Of a stretch of 17,839 nt of DNA, positions 8,489 through 14,847 are shown one piece after another. Below the pieces are notes generated by a model. It was not told where the DNA came from and made no database searches. It was given only the letters and a program-made list of their open reading frames with translations. Origin of the DNA: SCUN01 sp964355365. GTDB taxonomy: Bacteria; Acidobacteriota; Vicinamibacteria; Vicinamibacterales; SCN-69-37. Position 1 is the first letter of the stretch, and every line of letters starts with the position of its first letter. Made by a program: the position numbers and the translations under genes. Location: positions 1 through 17,839 of the forward strand of contig CAYHEX010000050.1 of assembly GCA_964355365.1 (NCBI GenBank), given 5' to 3'.

Positions 8489-9136
8489 TCAGTCCATGCC
8501 GACCACGCGTGCGGCGGCGGTGAGGTAGTTCACGTTGGGCCGCGACGCCAGACCCAGGCCTTCGATGACGGCCCGCATGCCCTCGTAGTTCTCGCTCTCC
8601 ACGCACGCCGATTCGACCATGGCGCCGTTGAAGTACACCTGCGCGTATTCGCAGATGATGCCGTCGATGGTGAACCCCCAGCGCATCTTTTCTACGAAAA
8701 CCGGCACGAGGTCGGGATGGGCGCGCGCCATCGCCAGGAACTCATCGAGCGTCGTCGATGGCGCGAACACGATGGACTCCGGAAGCCGCACGTGGAGTTT
8801 GGCCGCGATCGACGCCAGTTGGTCTGCGGTCACGGGGAACTGGAACTTGCCGCTGGGTTGAAAGATCTCGTAGCCGTCCGGTGTGTCGCCGACCTTCAGC
8901 TTGACGTCGAGCAGCCCGTCACGCACTTTCACGTTGGCTGCGCGCGTGTGTCGCGAGAGGAAGTAGGTTTCTGCCGGCATGCGGCGCGCCTGATACATCA
9001 CGGTCTTGCCGTTCCAGAGCCGGGGCTGGATCTCGCTGATGATGCCCTGGCCGAAGACGCGGAACTCCGCGCGCGGCGTGATTCTGGCGGCGTCGGCTGC
9101 CGACGTGGCGGCGTTCTTGTCGAACACATTCGTCAT
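8489..9136 (-). CDS. Divergent CYTH-fold-like protein (putative triphosphate tunnel or VTC-like)
   Basis: A 215-residue soluble protein that I do not recognise as a named family, but its pattern of charged beta strands resembles a triphosphate tunnel (CYTH/VTC) fold. Relevant positions: RAEFRVFG (E24, R26), NVKVRDGLLDVKLK (K70, R72, D77, K79), VFVEKMRWGFTIDGI (E149, K150, R152), CEYAQVYFNGA (E163), SACVESEN (E180, E182) and a final RPNVNYLTAAAR helix. Alternating basic and acidic residues on strands are what bind triphosphate and metal in this fold. The opening ExExK signature is absent, so it is either a remote homolog or a binding rather than hydrolytic version. ATG 9136 is chosen because AGGA precedes it and it overlaps the transporter stop as ATGA; an upstream in-frame start at 9214 would lie inside the transporter gene. 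The MgtC/DUF4010 gene follows after 6 nt. Confidence 0.75.
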   Translation of the reverse strand: MTNVFDKNAATSAADAARITPRAEFRVFGQGIISEIQPRLWNGKTVMYQARRMPAETYFLSRHTRAANVKVRDGLLDVKLKVGDTPDGYEIFQPSGKFQFPVTADQLASIAAKLHVRLPESIVFAPSTTLDEFLAMARAHPDLVPVFVEKMRWGFTIDGIICEYAQVYFNGAMVESACVESENYEGMRAVIEGLGLASRPNVNYLTAAARVVGMD

Positions 9137-11112
9137 AGCGGTTTCCTCACAAGATCCCTGAATGAATACAGGTACATCGCCGAGAGCAGCGCGCCTGCGA
9201 TGAGCCATGCCCACGGGGCGCGGGCGCGCACCAGTTCGATCTGCAGCGAGACCGTCTCGCCTTGCTGCACGTTGTCCACGCGCAACCGCGCGCCGTCACG
9301 GCCATCAACCGACTCCAGCCGCGCGCGCGGCGTGATCTCGCCTTTGCGCAGCTTGGGCAGCGCCTCGCGGACGGCAAGTGCGCGCATACCGTCCGGGAAC
9401 GTCACCGCGACCTCAAGGCTCGGCGTGGTTACCGGGTCCTTGTGCAACTCGGAATATTTGAAGATCGGGCCCGCGCTCGCAGGCACGTCGATGCGCACGG
9501 TTGTGACGTCGCGCCCGCCCGGCCCCTGCTGTGCGATGCCCGCCTGCTGCGCGATCGCCGGCCGGCTCCAGAACTCCGGCGTGACGCCCAGCCAGTGAAA
9601 CCACGTCGCGGCCGAGCCGACGAGGACCACGAGGCCGATCGTGCACGTCACCATGCCGTATTTGAAGTTGTCGGTCACCGAATACTGATTCGTCGAGAAC
9701 AGAATCACGTTGGGCTTGCCGCTGATGGGCAGGCCGACGACCCAGTCGATCGTCAGTGCCGCGGGCAGCGCGAAGCTCACCGGATCCCAGCCCAGCGATC
9801 GCGTGAGCGTGATCACGATCGGAATCATGATCATCGTCCGCACGGTCTTCGACGTCGTGAGCAGATGGCTGTACATCATCACGCCCACGATCAGTGTGTA
9901 GGCCACGCCGAACGGCAGCGACCCCAGATCGAAGCGGCCGAACAGCATCCGCACGGCCCACTCCGCCGCGCCGGTATCATCGAGCGCGAGCCCGCCGGCG
10001 TAGGCGCCCGCGCTGAAGATCAGCAGATGCCAGGGAATGTCGGCCTCCGCCCATTGCAGCACTCCCCAGCGTGGGAAGAGGACGAGGAGCACGCCGAGGA
10101 GCGCCGCGAATGGAGCGGTGATCTCCACCCCAAACCATCGGAGGTGGAAGATATCCGTCATCCAGAGAAACAACACGAGACCGAAAATTGCGATGGCCTT
10201 CTTTTCGCTCGCCGACAGCGGACCCATCGACGTGTACTTCTCGCGAACGACCGCGAGGCCACCCGGCAGTTTCGGCAGGCGGTCTTCGAAGCCGATCGGG
10301 AAGATCCACTTCTGGCCGATGAGCCACATGAGCACAACCGTGAGGATGGCCACCGGCGTGCCGAGCCGCATCCAGTCCATGTAGTAAACGCGATGGCCGC
10401 CCATGGTCTCGATCAGACCGACGGCGATGAGGTTGGCGGAACTCCCGGTCATCGACACCGACGACAGGACGGAGATGCCGATCAGATTCAGCAGCATCAG
10501 GTTCTTGCCGAACGCATTGGGATGCTCGTCGGTCGACCCGTAGATGGCAGCCACAACGATCATCAGCGGCAGCGTCATCACCGCGCGCGCCGCGGTGGCG
10601 GGAATCAGCGGCGCGAGCACGAGTTGCACGAGCAGAAACGCAAACAGCGCCCACTTGGCGGTGCTGCCGAAGCGCACGACGAGCCACAACGCCATGCGCC
10701 GGGCCAGCCGCGTCTTCACGAGCATCGCGCTCAGGATGAAGGCGAGCAGATTGAGCCAGATCACCTCCAGGCCCAGCACGTCCATGATCGCTTTGGCGGC
10801 CGCCACATGTGTGGTGAGCAGCAGAAACATCAGCGCCAGCGACGTCACGTAGGTGGGGAAGGGCTCGGTGACCCACCACACGAGCGCCAGCAGGAAACAC
10901 GCGATGCCGGCCTGCGCGGCAGCGCTCAGCCCCGGACCGAACGGCCACGACAGGAAGAACAGGAACACGACGATGCCGCCGGGAAACCCCAGATACCGCA
11001 TCCACAGTTCAGAACGGCTTTGCGCGGCCCTCCCGGCGGAGGACAGCGTCATCTTGTCCATCTCGAGCAGCGCCAGCAGCGACTGATCGCTGGACGCTCG
11101 ATCCGGGGTCAC
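9133..11112 (-). CDS. SLC13/DASS-family anion transporter with C-terminal extension
   Basis: A 659-residue inner-membrane protein. Residues about 40-515 form the SLC13/DASS transporter: a first repeat with PATAARAVMTLPLM and the substrate-loop motif SMTGSSANLIA (about 220-230), and a second with LPISGKPNVILFSTN (about 461-475). The family moves dicarboxylates, citrate, sulfate or phosphate, usually with sodium. The exact substrate is not readable here, but the neighbouring porin and triphosphatase favour phosphate-type anions. Unusually, residues about 516-659 add a soluble stretch of some 115 residues with beta-rich segments, then one more membrane helix (about 634-651) and a basic tail, so the soluble part may be periplasmic. 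The start is GTG 11112, with AGGAG 7 nt upstream and only 3 nt after the CYTH gene stop. Its own stop overlaps the next ATG. Confidence 0.9.
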   Translation of the reverse strand: MTPDRASSDQSLLALLEMDKMTLSSAGRAAQSRSELWMRYLGFPGGIVVFLFFLSWPFGPGLSAAAQAGIACFLLALVWWVTEPFPTYVTSLALMFLLLTTHVAAAKAIMDVLGLEVIWLNLLAFILSAMLVKTRLARRMALWLVVRFGSTAKWALFAFLLVQLVLAPLIPATAARAVMTLPLMIVVAAIYGSTDEHPNAFGKNLMLLNLIGISVLSSVSMTGSSANLIAVGLIETMGGHRVYYMDWMRLGTPVAILTVVLMWLIGQKWIFPIGFEDRLPKLPGGLAVVREKYTSMGPLSASEKKAIAIFGLVLFLWMTDIFHLRWFGVEITAPFAALLGVLLVLFPRWGVLQWAEADIPWHLLIFSAGAYAGGLALDDTGAAEWAVRMLFGRFDLGSLPFGVAYTLIVGVMMYSHLLTTSKTVRTMIMIPIVITLTRSLGWDPVSFALPAALTIDWVVGLPISGKPNVILFSTNQYSVTDNFKYGMVTCTIGLVVLVGSAATWFHWLGVTPEFWSRPAIAQQAGIAQQGPGGRDVTTVRIDVPASAGPIFKYSELHKDPVTTPSLEVAVTFPDGMRALAVREALPKLRKGEITPRARLESVDGRDGARLRVDNVQQGETVSLQIELVRARAPWAWLIAGALLSAMYLYSFRDLVRKPL

Positions 11113-11115
11113 GGG

Positions 11116-11589
11116 TCAGCTCCTGTGCCAGGTCCTGTACGGCTGCTTGAGAAGGTTTGAGTTGAAGTACCGGGGATCGCCGGAGACCTCATCTCCGGCC
11201 CATGGTGGCAGTGCGAGCTTGGCGTCCTCGGACGGCAGCTCGACCTCCGCGACCACCAGTCCCTCGTTCTCGCCGTGGAAGACATCGATCTCCCACTTGC
11301 GGCCTGCGTGCATCTCCACGTGGCGATGCTTGTCGATCAGCGGCTGTTCACAGAGGTGGTCGAGCAGCGCTGTGGCGTCGTCTATCGGAATCGTGTACTC
11401 GAATTCCGCGCGAGTCACGCCGGTGGTGATGCCCTTGATCGTGAGCTTGGCCCGCGCCCCCTCAATGCGCACGCGCACCACACGCTCTTTCTGTGAGTTC
11501 AGATAGCCCTGCTTGAAGTGCATGCCTGGGTCCTGCGGGACCCAGGCATCGGTGTTCACGCGGAACTTGCGTTCGATCTCTGTAGCCAT
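11116..11589 (-). CDS. CYTH-domain inorganic triphosphatase (NeuTTM-like)
   Basis: A 157-residue soluble protein that is a complete CYTH/triphosphate tunnel metalloenzyme. It has the ExExK signature (EIERK, residues 4-8), RVR (39-41), KLTIKG (48-53), RAEFEY (60-65), KHR (87-89), WEIDVF (99-104) and the AEVEL strand (114-118), so every metal and triphosphate position I can place is kept. Length and motif wording closely match the bacterial branch that includes the Nitrosomonas europaea enzyme NE1496, known to hydrolyse inorganic tripolyphosphate to pyrophosphate and phosphate. Class IV adenylate cyclase or thiamine-triphosphatase activity is possible within the superfamily but less likely. The ATG at 11589 follows an AGAGG site. 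The gene lies 32 nt after the porin and 3 nt before the transporter, so it is almost certainly co-transcribed with both. Confidence 0.92.
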   Translation of the reverse strand: MATEIERKFRVNTDAWVPQDPGMHFKQGYLNSQKERVVRVRIEGARAKLTIKGITTGVTRAEFEYTIPIDDATALLDHLCEQPLIDKHRHVEMHAGRKWEIDVFHGENEGLVVAEVELPSEDAKLALPPWAGDEVSGDPRYFNSNLLKQPYRTWHRS

Positions 11590-11621
11590 GACGACCTCTG
11601 CGCAAATGCGCGTGGATAGGT

Positions 11622-12986
11622 TCAGAAGGCGAGCTGGTATCGCAGCGACAAGATGCGGAACTTGTCGCCGACGACCACGGTCTGCGCCGCGCTGGTGCCC
11701 GCCGCGATCGGCGAGAACTCCTTATTGGGCTTCGCGTTGTCGTTGTTGTTCACCCAGCCGACGTTCAGCACGAGCTTGTGGTTGGGGTTCATGAAGTACG
11801 TGGCGCCGAGCATCACATTCTTCGCGATGCCGCCAAGGATCGGGTCGATCGCCGTGGCGTCGTCGAGGTCCATCATGCTGTAGCGGATCCCCACTTCCAG
11901 CGCGCCGTTCTTGTGCTTCGGCACCACACGGTCGAACTCACCTTCGTCGATCGCGTACGGCCGATGGTCGCCCTTGGTGAGGAACATCATCACCTGACCG
12001 TAGTAGCCGTTGAACGTGTGGTCTGAGTACGTGGCCACGGCGGTGGCTTTCCGGACGACGTCGGTCTTCTGGTATTCGCTCTGGAACGTCACGGGCCCGT
12101 ACGTCGCAGCCATTTCAGCGCCGAGTTGCAGGAGGTGATCGACGTACTTCATGTCGCCGGTGCTGATGAACTTCGCGCGGCTGACGTGCGTTTCCGCGCG
12201 CGAGTCGAGCTTCACAATGCGCGACGCGTTGAGGCGATCGGGCAGATCCGCGCCGCTCGTCGCCATCTTCGCGACGTCGGGTTGCCGCCAGGCAGCCCCG
12301 CCGCCGATGTGAAACGTCGCCTTCTCGGTGTTGATCGGGACAAACGTGACGCGCCCGACGTAGCTCGGACGCTGGCTCGTGCCCGCGCCGCCACCCGTCA
12401 GCGTGTCCTTGTCATTGAACATGCCTGCAGCCTGGGTGTACACGCCGACGGAGAACTGCATGTTCCTCTCCCAGTGGCTCACATTCAGGCCCATCAGGCG
12501 ATCGGGCGCCCAGGAGTCGAGGTAGCTGCGCTCGATGAACATGATGTATTTCGACGACGTCAGCGTGTCAAAGCCGAACGGCGCCTTGTGGTTGCCGGCC
12601 TTGAACAGCGTGTTGCGCATGCCGGCATAGCCCACCCACATGTCTTTCATCTCGACTTTGTTGTCGGCAAAATCGACATCCATTTCGGCGAGGTAGTTGG
12701 TGAACAGCGTGGACTTGATGCCGATGCGCGCGCGCCGCACTTCGAAGCCGGCGGCCAGCCGATTCGAGGCGCCCGAATACATCGCCCAGTCCAGATTGAT
12801 GCGGCCGTCGAGCCAGTACTTGAATGCGCCATCCGCGCTCTGAGCGACCAGATAGCCGTTGTCGTAGGCGCCGGTGAGGGGCACCGGCGGTTTGGCCTGT
12901 GGGTCTGGCGGTGTCTGGGCCAGGACAGGTGACGTGAACAGAGCTATAGCGAACCCGATAGCAACGATCCTCAACAGTGACTTCAT
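11622..12986 (-). CDS. OprO/OprP-type outer-membrane porin (phosphate/polyphosphate-selective porin family)
   Basis: A 454-residue beta-barrel precursor with signal peptide MKSLLRIVAIGFAIALFTSPVLAQ and a C-terminal aromatic ending (LRYQLAF) typical of BamA-inserted barrels. The N-terminal barrel half has the family order: DGRINLDWAMYSG, FEVRRARIGIKSTLF, YLAEMDVDFADNKVEMKDMW, HKAPFGFDTLTSSKYIMFIE. Pseudomonas aeruginosa OprP and OprO, which define the family, are trimeric channels for phosphate and polyphosphate of similar length. Other members carry other anions, so selectivity here is inferred from the triphosphatase and SLC13 genes that follow. ATG 12986 is chosen because GAGGAGG stands just before it; an upstream in-frame start at 13040 would put 18 extra residues before the signal peptide. 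It is the first gene of the five-gene minus-strand cluster, and its leader carries a hairpin and a sigma-54-like element. Confidence 0.9.
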   Translation of the reverse strand: MKSLLRIVAIGFAIALFTSPVLAQTPPDPQAKPPVPLTGAYDNGYLVAQSADGAFKYWLDGRINLDWAMYSGASNRLAAGFEVRRARIGIKSTLFTNYLAEMDVDFADNKVEMKDMWVGYAGMRNTLFKAGNHKAPFGFDTLTSSKYIMFIERSYLDSWAPDRLMGLNVSHWERNMQFSVGVYTQAAGMFNDKDTLTGGGAGTSQRPSYVGRVTFVPINTEKATFHIGGGAAWRQPDVAKMATSGADLPDRLNASRIVKLDSRAETHVSRAKFISTGDMKYVDHLLQLGAEMAATYGPVTFQSEYQKTDVVRKATAVATYSDHTFNGYYGQVMMFLTKGDHRPYAIDEGEFDRVVPKHKNGALEVGIRYSMMDLDDATAIDPILGGIAKNVMLGATYFMNPNHKLVLNVGWVNNNDNAKPNKEFSPIAAGTSAAQTVVVGDKFRILSLRYQLAF

Positions 12987-12992
12987 GGCAGT

Positions 12993-13007
12993 CCTCCTCA
13001 AAGGAGG
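12993..13007 (-). promoter_or_regulatory. Hairpin masking the porin Shine-Dalgarno
   Basis: On the minus strand the porin leader reads CCTCCT-TTG-AGGAGG immediately before ACTGCC and the ATG. The six-base arms are perfect complements, and the 3' arm is the ribosome-binding sequence itself. Folding would hide the Shine-Dalgarno from the ribosome. The three-base loop is tight but possible. Whether it is a real switch or a by-product of a duplicated purine/pyrimidine tract is not known. Confidence 0.4.
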
Positions 13008-13048
13008 CCGGGCCGGACGTACGGCGGGGTCTTCCGTCATACATGTAA

Positions 13049-13065
13049 AGAAATTGCCGTGCCAA
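13049..13065 (-). promoter_or_regulatory. Candidate sigma-54 (-24/-12) promoter for the porin operon
   Basis: The minus strand reads TTGGCACGGCAATTTCT. The -24 part TTGGCACG is a perfect match to the RpoN consensus, and the -12 part TTTCT sits at exactly the right spacing but has T in place of the conserved G of TTGCW. Transcription would begin near 13038, giving a leader of about 50 nt. An overlapping sigma-70 reading (TTGGCA, 18 nt, TATGAC at 13036-13041) is also possible, so the sigma factor is uncertain. Confidence 0.4.
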
Positions 13066-13108
13066 TGCCCACGTCAGATGTACGTTGATGGAAACAGGCC
13101 TGCGCCAG

Positions 13109-13134
13109 AAAACCCCAGCAAAACCTGGGTTTTT
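13109..13134 (+). terminator. Terminator-like hairpin with T-tract between divergent operons
   Basis: The sequence has stem CCCAG (13114-13118), loop CAAAAC, stem CTGGG (13125-13129) and then five T residues. An A4 run just upstream can extend the pairing past one mismatch. It looks like a weak intrinsic terminator on the plus strand. Since it lies in a divergent intergenic region rather than after a gene, it may insulate the two sides or act as an attenuator. The stem is only five perfect pairs. Confidence 0.35.
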
Positions 13135-13197
13135 CCGCTCACCGGCGTTGAATCTTCCGCGGATCGCGCCGGGCCAAATCTCCGCGCTATGATGGCT

Positions 13198-13212
13198 TTG
13201 GTATCACACCAA
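13198..13212. promoter_or_regulatory. Short dyad upstream of the ConA-like gene (possible operator)
   Basis: TTGGT-ATCAC-ACCAA is a perfect five-base inverted repeat, 22 nt before the ATG at 13234. A TATGAT hexamer (13188-13193) lies just upstream and could be a -10 element, although no matching -35 is seen 17 nt before it. The dyad could be an operator or a leader hairpin. Such short dyads also occur by chance. Confidence 0.2.
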
Positions 13213-13233
13213 GTCCTGGGAGGGACCTCACCA

Positions 13234-13857
13234 ATGAAGCGTTTTGTACTCGCGGCAGCAATTGCAGTGTTCGCTCTGGCTCCGATCACCACGCATGCCC
13301 AGAAGGGCTGGATGGTCCGCGCGGACCGCAGCACGAACGCGTCGGATCCGGACGGCGCCGGCGCCATCAAGTTCATGGAAATGGGCGGCGGCTTCCACGC
13401 CATCAACCCGACGGCAGCGGTCTACTGGAACCCCGCCAACACCGCCTCGGGCAACTACACACTGAAGGCGTCGTTCAAGCTCATGAAGCCGAGCGGCCAC
13501 AGCAACTACTACGGCCTCGTGTTCGGCGGCAGCAACCTCGAAGGACCGACCCAGGCGTACACCTACTTCGTCGTGTCGCAGACCGGCGAGTGGCTCATCA
13601 AGAAGCGCGACGGCGACACCGTCACGGCTTCGGTCGCCCCCAAGACGGCGAACGACGCCGTCAAGAAGCCGGGCGAAGACGGCACGTCCGTCAATGCCCT
13701 TGAAGTGCGCGTCGGCGCCGACAAGGTCGACTTCGTCGTCAATGGCACCGTCGTCACCAGCCTGCCCAAGGCCGGCATGAAGACCGACGGCATGGCCGGC
13801 ATCCGCGTGAACCATCAGCTCGAAGTGATGATCACGGGTTTCGCGGTCACGAAGTAG
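13234..13857 (+). CDS. Secreted ConA-like beta-sandwich protein (LamG/DUF1080-like), function unknown
   Basis: A 207-residue protein with a clear signal peptide (MKRFVLAAAIAVFALAPITTHAQ). The mature part is beta-rich and laid out like a concanavalin-A-type jelly roll: NYTLKASFKLMKPSGHSNYYG, then GLVFGGSN, YTYFVVSQTGEWLIKKRDGD, NALEVRVGADKVDFVVNGT and a closing GMAGIRVNHQLEVMITGFAV. This order (fold, display strand, ligand-like turn, NG turn) is common in LamG and DUF1080/3-keto-disaccharide-hydrolase-like domains, which bind or act on sugars. No catalytic residues could be assigned, so it is called by fold only. ATG 13234 follows a GGGAGG ribosome site; the longer in-frame reading from 12874 runs through intergenic DNA and antisense to the porin. 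The nitrilase begins 7 nt downstream, so the two are probably co-transcribed. Confidence 0.8.
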   Translation: MKRFVLAAAIAVFALAPITTHAQKGWMVRADRSTNASDPDGAGAIKFMEMGGGFHAINPTAAVYWNPANTASGNYTLKASFKLMKPSGHSNYYGLVFGGSNLEGPTQAYTYFVVSQTGEWLIKKRDGDTVTASVAPKTANDAVKKPGEDGTSVNALEVRVGADKVDFVVNGTVVTSLPKAGMKTDGMAGIRVNHQLEVMITGFAVTK

Positions 13858-13864
13858 CACGCAC

Positions 13865-14788
13865 ATGACGCGCGTCGCCGTCGTTCAAGCCGAAGTCGCA
13901 GAAGATCTCGCGTCCGGCCTTGAACAGACGGCGGCGCTCGCCGCCGATGCCGCCCGGCACGGCGCTCAGCTCGTCGTCTTTCCCGAAACATGGTTGCCCG
14001 GATATCCCATCTGGCTGGACGTGTGCCGCGACGTGGCGCTGTGGAATTCCCCGGACGTCAAGGCCGTGTTCACTCGGTACGCCGAAAACAGCGTTGACGT
14101 CGACGGCGAGAGCGGTTTGGCGATCGGGGCGATCGCAAGGGCACTCGGGATCACTCTTGTCGTCGGTGTCAGCGAACGCGTGGCTGCGGGCCGAGGCCGC
14201 GGCACGCTCTTCAACTCGCTGCTCACCTACGGCCCTGACGGCGCGCTCCTGAACCACCATCGGAAACTGATGCCGACCTACACGGAGCGGATCGTGTGGG
14301 GGCAGGGCGACGCCGCACAATTGCGCGGGGTGGACACACCCTGCGGGCGAATTGGCGGTTTGGTCTGTTGGGAGCACTGGATGCCGCTCACGCGCCAGGC
14401 GCTGCATGAGTCCGGCGAGGACATCCACGTGGCGGCGTGGCCCACCGTGCACGACATGCATCAGGTGGCCAGTCGCCACTACGCGTTTGAAGGCCGTTGT
14501 TTTGTCCTGGCGGCCGGCTCGCTCATGCGCGGACGCGCCCTGCCAGCCGAACTACCGCCTCATCCAGAGCGTGTCTCTGGTCCGGATGCCTGGATCATGC
14601 GCGGCGGCAGCGCCATCTACAGCCCCGACGGCGCGTGTATCGCCGGTCCGGTGTTCGAAGTGCCGACGACGCTCCATGCGGAACTGGACCTGTCGCAGGT
14701 CCGCGCTGAGAGCATGACGCTCGACGTGGCCGGTCACTACTCCCGACCCGACTGCTTCGACTTCACGGTCAAGCGCGAGCCGCGCTGA
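13865..14788 (+). CDS. Nitrilase (carbon-nitrogen hydrolase superfamily)
   Basis: A 307-residue cytosolic enzyme with the complete Glu-Lys-Cys triad: E41 in VVFPETWLPGYP, K134 in HHRKLMPTYTER and C168 in GGLVCWEHWMP. E141 in TERIVW is the usual second glutamate. The wording of the motifs (PETWLPGYP, CWEHWMPLTRQAL, and HYSRPDCFDF near the end) belongs to the true nitrilase branch rather than amidases or beta-ureidopropionases. The expected reaction is therefore nitrile plus water to carboxylic acid and ammonia. Active nitrilases assemble as spirals, and this length is close to normal (about 310-370). It has no signal peptide, although its partner gene 7 nt upstream encodes a secreted protein, so a functional link is not obvious. 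The nitrile substrate class cannot be deduced. Confidence 0.92.
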   Translation: MTRVAVVQAEVAEDLASGLEQTAALAADAARHGAQLVVFPETWLPGYPIWLDVCRDVALWNSPDVKAVFTRYAENSVDVDGESGLAIGAIARALGITLVVGVSERVAAGRGRGTLFNSLLTYGPDGALLNHHRKLMPTYTERIVWGQGDAAQLRGVDTPCGRIGGLVCWEHWMPLTRQALHESGEDIHVAAWPTVHDMHQVASRHYAFEGRCFVLAAGSLMRGRALPAELPPHPERVSGPDAWIMRGGSAIYSPDGACIAGPVFEVPTTLHAELDLSQVRAESMTLDVAGHYSRPDCFDFTVKREPR

Positions 14789-14803
14789 ATAATCCATCCC
14801 GAG

Positions 14804-14819
14804 TGGCATATCTGTTGCA
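14804..14819 (+). promoter_or_regulatory. Sigma-54 (RpoN) -24/-12 promoter
   Basis: TGGCA-TATCTG-TTGCA matches the RpoN core (TGGCA, six bases, TTGCW) with the invariant GG and GC at correct spacing. It lies 15 nt after the nitrilase stop and 28 nt before the next ATG. A start near 14830 would give a short leader carrying GAGGAGGG. Expression of the downstream secreted protein would then need an enhancer-binding activator. No activator gene is in the window. Confidence 0.6.
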
Positions 14820-14847
14820 AGATCATCGTGACGACCGAGGAGGGCCA

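Noticed and set aside
7928..9598. Long open frame on the plus strand (556 codons) opposite the MgtC/DUF4010, CYTH-like and SLC13 genes
   Set aside because: It crosses three recognised genes, has low-complexity charged translation and no ribosome site.
9262..11160. Long open frame on the plus strand (632 codons) opposite the SLC13 transporter
   Set aside because: The translation is rich in Arg, His and Gln without hydrophobic pattern or motif, while the opposite strand is a textbook transporter.
13033..13050. Pho-box-like CCGTCATA in the porin upstream region
   Set aside because: Only one half-site resembles the PhoB repeat CTGTCATA; no second copy lies 11 nt away, so PhoB control is not supported by sequence.
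13188..13193. TATGAT as a sigma-70 -10 box for the ConA-like gene
   Set aside because: The hexamer at the 17-nt spacing upstream is CGCGCC, unlike TTGACA, so the promoter call is too weak to list alone.
12874..13233. Longer N-terminus for the ConA-like protein in the same open frame
   Set aside because: It would run antisense to the porin start and through the intergenic hairpin; the signal peptide and ribosome site place the start at 13234.
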